Shown one piece after another: positions 7,592-9,930 of a stretch of DNA of 9,930 nucleotides. The first letter of the stretch is position 1. Every line of letters begins with the position of its first letter. Below the pieces are notes generated by a model that had not been told where the DNA came from, searched no databases, and was given only the letters and a program-made list of their open reading frames with translations. Location of the stretch: NCBI GenBank assembly GCA_027039465.1, contig JALWEA010000368.1:1-9930 (forward strand), in the 5' to 3' direction. The translations under genes were made by a program, and so were the position numbers. This DNA is from Calditrichia bacterium (GTDB lineage Bacteria > Calditrichota > Calditrichia > Calditrichales > Calditrichaceae).

Positions 7592-7927
7592 TTAGAAACT
7601 ATTTACCGCCTCTTCATCATTATCAAAAATATCGAAAATCCGATACAGGCGGGTTAATTCAAACATGGCTTTAACCGGAGCCTGCAACCCGACAATCTTT
7701 AAATCGCCGCCTTTCATGGTGGTCTTTTTTAGCCCGGCGACCAAAGCGCCCAAAAAAGAACTATCCACAAATTCACATTGGCTTAAATCAACCACCACTT
7801 TATCGCTTTTTTCATCAATTTGTTTCAATAAGTCTTCTTTGAATTTTCCTGCGAATTCAACTGTTGCCCGTTTGTTTTGAATGCGGGCGATTAAAACATC
7901 CTTATTCATTTCAAAAGCATAGTTCAT
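7592..7927 (-). CDS. STAS-domain anti-sigma-factor antagonist (RsbV/SpoIIAA-like)
   Basis: A 111-residue single-domain STAS protein, normal length for anti-anti-sigma factors. The signature VVVDLSQCEFVDSSFLGALV (44-63) contains DSS at 55-57; Ser57 matches the phosphorylated serine of SpoIIAA (DSSGLG), with Phe in place of the following Gly. GGDLKIVGLQAPVKAMFELTRL (73-94) is the usual second half of the fold. The ATG at 7927 was chosen because AGGAG (7934-7938) sits at ideal spacing; an in-frame start at 7987 would add 20 residues through the ribosome site and is not credible. When unphosphorylated it would bind the downstream HATPase and release that protein's target. The epimerase gene ends 76 bases upstream on the same strand. 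Confidence 0.93.
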   Translation of the reverse strand: MNYAFEMNKDVLIARIQNKRATVEFAGKFKEDLLKQIDEKSDKVVVDLSQCEFVDSSFLGALVAGLKKTTMKGGDLKIVGLQAPVKAMFELTRLYRIFDIFDNDEEAVNSF

Positions 7928-7933
7928 CGGAAA

Positions 7934-7938
7934 CTCCT
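7934..7938 (-). promoter_or_regulatory. Strong ribosome binding site deciding the STAS start
   Basis: AGGAG (within GAGAGGAGTTT on the minus strand) lies six to seven bases before the ATG at 7927. It fixes the start there and excludes the longer in-frame reading from 7987. Confidence 0.75.
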
Positions 7939-7943
7939 CTCGA

Positions 7944-7972
7944 TTTATGACTAAATTATTTTTATTTGTCAA
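7944..7972 (-). promoter_or_regulatory. Possible internal promoter for the STAS/HATPase pair
   Basis: On the minus strand a perfect TTGACA (7967-7972) is followed, after exactly 17 bases, by CATAAA (7944-7949, four of six -10 matches). The predicted start near 7937 would fall inside the ribosome site, leaving almost no leader, which weakens the case. If real, the switch pair would be partly independent of the epimerase. Confidence 0.35.
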
Positions 7973-8003
7973 TGCAACCTTAAGCAAATGGGTTATTCGC
8001 TCG

Positions 8004-8915
8004 TTAATTCATTTTCCCGACCATCTTCTCCAAATAATACAGCGGATCGTCCGGAATCGCAATATCGAAAACGGATTTGAATCTGCTAATATTGGCCGTG
8101 AATTTAACCACTTCCACACTTCTGGGCGGATCTACCACGACCCTGTTATTGGTTCCGGTCAATTTCATAATGCGCTCCGCCAACTCGAACAAAGTGGTCT
8201 CTTTCCCCGAACCGATGTTAGTCGGTCTTTTTGTAGCTTCATCATTTGTAATAGCCTGTACCAGCGCCTCAATTACGATTTCAATGGACACAAAATCAAT
8301 AACCTGCTTGCCGCCGTAAACATGAATGTCTTCGTGCCGGGCTACATTGTTTAAAAAAATAGGAATAACGCGATCAAAATCCCGTTCCCCGTACACATTG
8401 GCCAAACGAAAAATCACCGTTTCAAAAGCGCCCATATTTTGAAAGACCTGACAATATTTTTCTCCGGCCACTTTGCTGGCTCCGTACGTATTTTTGGAGT
8501 CCAACGGATGCTGTTCGTCAACCGGTAAATATTGAGCCTCGCCGTAAGCTTCACGCGAGGAAGTAAAGATAACGCGCCGTACTCCGGCTGCCTGTGCCGC
8601 TTTTAAAACATTGTACGTTCCAACCACGTTGGAATAAAACGAATAATCGATATCTTCAACCGCGCCCATTACATTGGACTGGGCGGCAAGATGAAAGACA
8701 ACGTCGTAACCTTTGAATTTATCTTTAATTTGATCGTAATCCCGAATATCGTTTTCGTAAAATTGAACGGATCCGTTTTTTAAATGACCGGCGATATTTT
8801 CTTTTTTGCCCCGAAACAGATTATCAATGACCAAAACTTCGTGACCTTCGCTAACCAATCGATCGACCAAATGGCTCCCGATAAATCCGGCGCCTCCGGT
8901 TACCATCATGCGCAT
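8004..8915 (-). CDS. NAD-dependent epimerase/dehydratase (extended SDR, UDP-glucose 4-epimerase-like)
   Basis: A 303-residue cytoplasmic sugar-nucleotide enzyme of the GalE-like extended short-chain dehydrogenase family, which oxidises and re-reduces a nucleotide sugar with bound NAD. Visible: the N-terminal Rossmann motif TGGAGFIGSH (6-15), acidic Asp31 after the second strand (NAD preference), HLAAQSNV (75-82), the catalytic TSSREAYG (118-125, Ser120 the likely catalytic residue) and the NTYGASK catalytic pair Tyr144/Lys148, then RLANVYGERD (family RxxNVYGP). Length fits the family. The ATG at 8915 has GGGAG seven bases upstream. It is the first gene of a possible three-gene cluster with the STAS/HATPase pair. 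The exact substrate (UDP-glucose, UDP-GlcNAc or UDP-glucuronate) cannot be told from sequence alone; I therefore give no symbol. Confidence 0.93.
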   Translation of the reverse strand: MRMMVTGGAGFIGSHLVDRLVSEGHEVLVIDNLFRGKKENIAGHLKNGSVQFYENDIRDYDQIKDKFKGYDVVFHLAAQSNVMGAVEDIDYSFYSNVVGTYNVLKAAQAAGVRRVIFTSSREAYGEAQYLPVDEQHPLDSKNTYGASKVAGEKYCQVFQNMGAFETVIFRLANVYGERDFDRVIPIFLNNVARHEDIHVYGGKQVIDFVSIEIVIEALVQAITNDEATKRPTNIGSGKETTLFELAERIMKLTGTNNRVVVDPPRSVEVVKFTANISRFKSVFDIAIPDDPLYYLEKMVGKMN

Positions 8916-8939
8916 GCAGACTCTCCCATTATTAATTTC

Positions 8940-8956
8940 AAAAACCCGAATCCGGG
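8940..8956 (-). terminator. Small terminator-like hairpin in the epimerase leader
   Basis: On the minus strand CCCG-GATT-CGGG is followed directly by TTTTT and lies 24 bases before the epimerase start codon. The stem is only four base pairs, though all GC. It could end upstream read-through or attenuate the epimerase; it may also be chance. Confidence 0.25.
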
Positions 8957-9124
8957 AATTTTCAAATATTCGTCCCGTTTCCGTTAAAAATTAGTAAAGT
9001 TAAGTGAATATTGAAAGTTGAATTTAGGGGTAAAGATTTTATGCGGATTTTAAGAGCAAATTCCTTCCCTTCTCTACAATCGCAAAGAATAGTGTCCCTT
9101 TTGCAATAGACATTTGTTGAGTTA

Positions 9125-9140
9125 TTGAATTGAAGTGATT
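9125..9140 (+). repeat. 16-base direct repeat, copy 1
   Basis: TTGAATTGAAGTGATT occurs here and again, identically, at 9706-9721, with different sequence on both sides. The two copies flank the hairpin array. Confidence 0.6.
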
Positions 9141-9259
9141 ATTCGCCCGTTGGTACGTGAGATCGCGTCCGATTCCCGAGTGACTTTGCCGTGATTGTAA
9201 GGGCGAAACTAAGAGTGGTAGGAACTTTTCAAGATCAGGCGCTATTTTGATGAAAAAAT

Positions 9260-9419
9260 TTAGCCCCAGACTTTAGGCTGGGGTTCAGAGAATAATGATA
9301 ATTTTAATATATTAGGACGTTTACGTCCTTTAAAGACAAATTGCGGTCTTAAATAATGCCCTAAAGGGCAGGTAAAATTTTGGTTTACATTTTGTCCCCA
9401 GCGTAAACGCTGGGGCTAA
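9260..9419. repeat. REP/MITE-like palindromic array: five hairpins between 10-base terminal inverted repeats
   Basis: The ends are exact inverted repeats, TTAGCCCCAG (9260-9269) and CTGGGGCTAA (9410-9419). Inside are five hairpins in a row: H1 9262-9285 (AGCCCCAG/CTGGGGTT, one internal mismatch, loop TTTA); H2 9314-9329 (AGGACG/CGTCCT, loop TTTA); H3 9333-9350 (AAGAC/GTCTT, loop AAATTGCG); H4 9357-9370 (TGCCC/GGGCA, loop TAAA); H5 9396-9415 (CCCCAGCG/CGCTGGGG, loop TAAA). Loops on the left are TTTA and on the right TAAA, so the whole array is nearly symmetrical about H3. It has no coding capacity. Paired GC-rich palindromes like these are typical of REP elements mobilised by IS200/IS605-type (RAYT) transposases; none is present here. 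Confidence 0.7.
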
Positions 9420-9598
9420 CAGCTTAATACTTTTTAATTTGTTTTCATTTGGGAAATTTTTTTTTGAAAGTAACTCTTTAAAGAATGATTTAAGGATGGT
9501 TAGAATTATTTTTGAACCTACTCCCAGTTCCGATTTTTTAAGATGCCAAATTACAACTTACAATACGAATCGAAAGTCAATCCAAGAAGTGGAACAGT

Positions 9599-9656
9599 AA
9601 GGAATCACTTGTTTGATAGATTGAATGCGCTTGTGAATTGTTTTGCGACCATCCCC
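9599..9656 (+). repeat. Degenerate direct repeat, copy A
   Basis: This stretch aligns with 9778-9837 (copy B), about 180 bases downstream. The clearest part is CGCTTGTGAATTG..TTTTGCGACC.ATCCCC here against CGCTTGCGAATTCCG, TTTTGCAACC and CATCCCC in copy B. The copies have several substitutions and short gaps, so the duplication is old. Confidence 0.5.
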
Positions 9657-9705
9657 AATCCCGATTCTCGGTATGCCCGATTAGCTGCAGGCTTTTGGTG
9701 AATTT

Positions 9706-9721
9706 TTGAATTGAAGTGATT
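9706..9721 (+). repeat. 16-base direct repeat, copy 2
   Basis: An exact second copy of TTGAATTGAAGTGATT (copy 1 at 9125-9140), in the same orientation and 581 bases downstream, lying between copies A and B of the longer degenerate repeat. Confidence 0.6.
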
Positions 9722-9777
9722 TTGTGGCCGATAATTTGAAAGAACATACCCGTTTGCAAAGTAACCATGACGGAACG

Positions 9778-9837
9778 AAGAATTCCTTGTTCGTTAATTT
9801 CAACACGCTTGCGAATTCCGTTTTGCAACCCATCCCC
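9778..9837 (+). repeat. Degenerate direct repeat, copy B
   Basis: Partner of the repeat at 9599-9656; the shared core is CGCTTG.GAATT followed by TTTTGC.ACC and ATCCCC. A CT-rich stretch (CCCATCCCCTCCCTTCCCTA) follows this copy and resembles TTCCTTCCCTTCTCTAC at 9061-9077, hinting that the whole region descends from repeated material. Confidence 0.45.
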
Positions 9838-9930
9838 TCCCTTCCCTACCTGAGCTTTATACACACAAAGCACCGTGGGCTATGGGCCGTCTCGAGAAGA
9901 AGATGTGAAAATTACATACATCTCTGTAGC

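Larger units (their letters stand above)
8916..9930. other. Gene-free end region (1015 bases) carrying repeats
   Basis: No convincing gene was found on either strand. A 98-codon minus-strand frame (9577-9873) would start with GTG, has no visible ribosome site, matches no family I know, and spans a degenerate direct repeat, so I regard it as non-coding. The region contains the epimerase leader, a 160-base hairpin array (9260-9419), a 16-base direct repeat, an imperfect 58-60 base direct repeat, and a 7-base inverted repeat TTCGCCC/GGGCGAA (9142-9148 and 9201-9207). It has the look of a repeat-rich intergenic island. Confidence 0.7.

Noticed and set aside
7928..7987. 20-residue N-terminal extension of the STAS protein
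   Set aside because: It would be translated through the strong AGGAG site, and STAS proteins normally begin near the chosen ATG.
9260..9419. CRISPR array
   Set aside because: The palindromes differ in sequence and spacing and there is no repeated unit with unique spacers; it is a hairpin array.
9577..9873. 98-codon minus-strand open frame
   Set aside because: GTG start, no ribosome site, no known family, and it overlaps degenerate repeats A and B, which explain the open frame as well.

Overview
The window looks like chromosomal DNA of a Gram-negative, AT-leaning bacterium of the FCB type (Calditrichota, Ignavibacteriota or another relative of Bacteroidota). Three things point there: an Mla-type outer-membrane lipid transport pair, a very large outer-membrane fusion protein (metallopeptidase + PD40 propeller + Omp85-like barrel), and a small lipoprotein resembling the Bacteroidota-associated DUF4296 family. 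The lineage is inferred from gene content; there is no rRNA here to settle it.

Layout. Positions 1-3983 hold one minus-strand operon, transcribed from right to left: the 1019-residue fusion protein, then the permease MlaE beginning 1 base after its stop, then the ATPase MlaF, cut off by the window edge after 37 codons. A 128-base divergent intergenic region with a palindrome inside a possible promoter leads rightward into a short plus-strand DUF4296-like lipoprotein (4112-4471). It faces, end to end, a minus-strand GH133-type glycogen-debranching-enzyme relative (4498-6465). That protein keeps the fold-level motifs of the family but appears to lack the usual PWFxxWGRD and WMDA active-site segments. 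About 560 bases with no convincing gene follow, containing a terminator-like hairpin. Next is a minus-strand cluster: NAD-dependent sugar epimerase (8004-8915), STAS anti-sigma-factor antagonist (7592-7927), and RsbW-like HATPase (7029-7589) beginning 2 bases after the STAS stop. The last 1015 bases (8916-9930) contain no convincing gene. They hold a compact 160-base array of hairpins with terminal inverted repeats (REP/MITE-like) and degenerate longer repeats.

How the genes may work together. The left operon concerns the cell envelope: MlaE/MlaF form the inner-membrane ABC transporter moving phospholipid between the membranes, and the co-transcribed fusion protein would sit in the outer membrane with a periplasmic or surface peptidase and propeller. 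The right cluster pairs a sugar-nucleotide epimerase (surface polysaccharide or galactose metabolism) with a two-protein partner-switch module. The coupling of STAS and HATPase is tight; the link to the epimerase is only by position, and a possible separate promoter lies between them.
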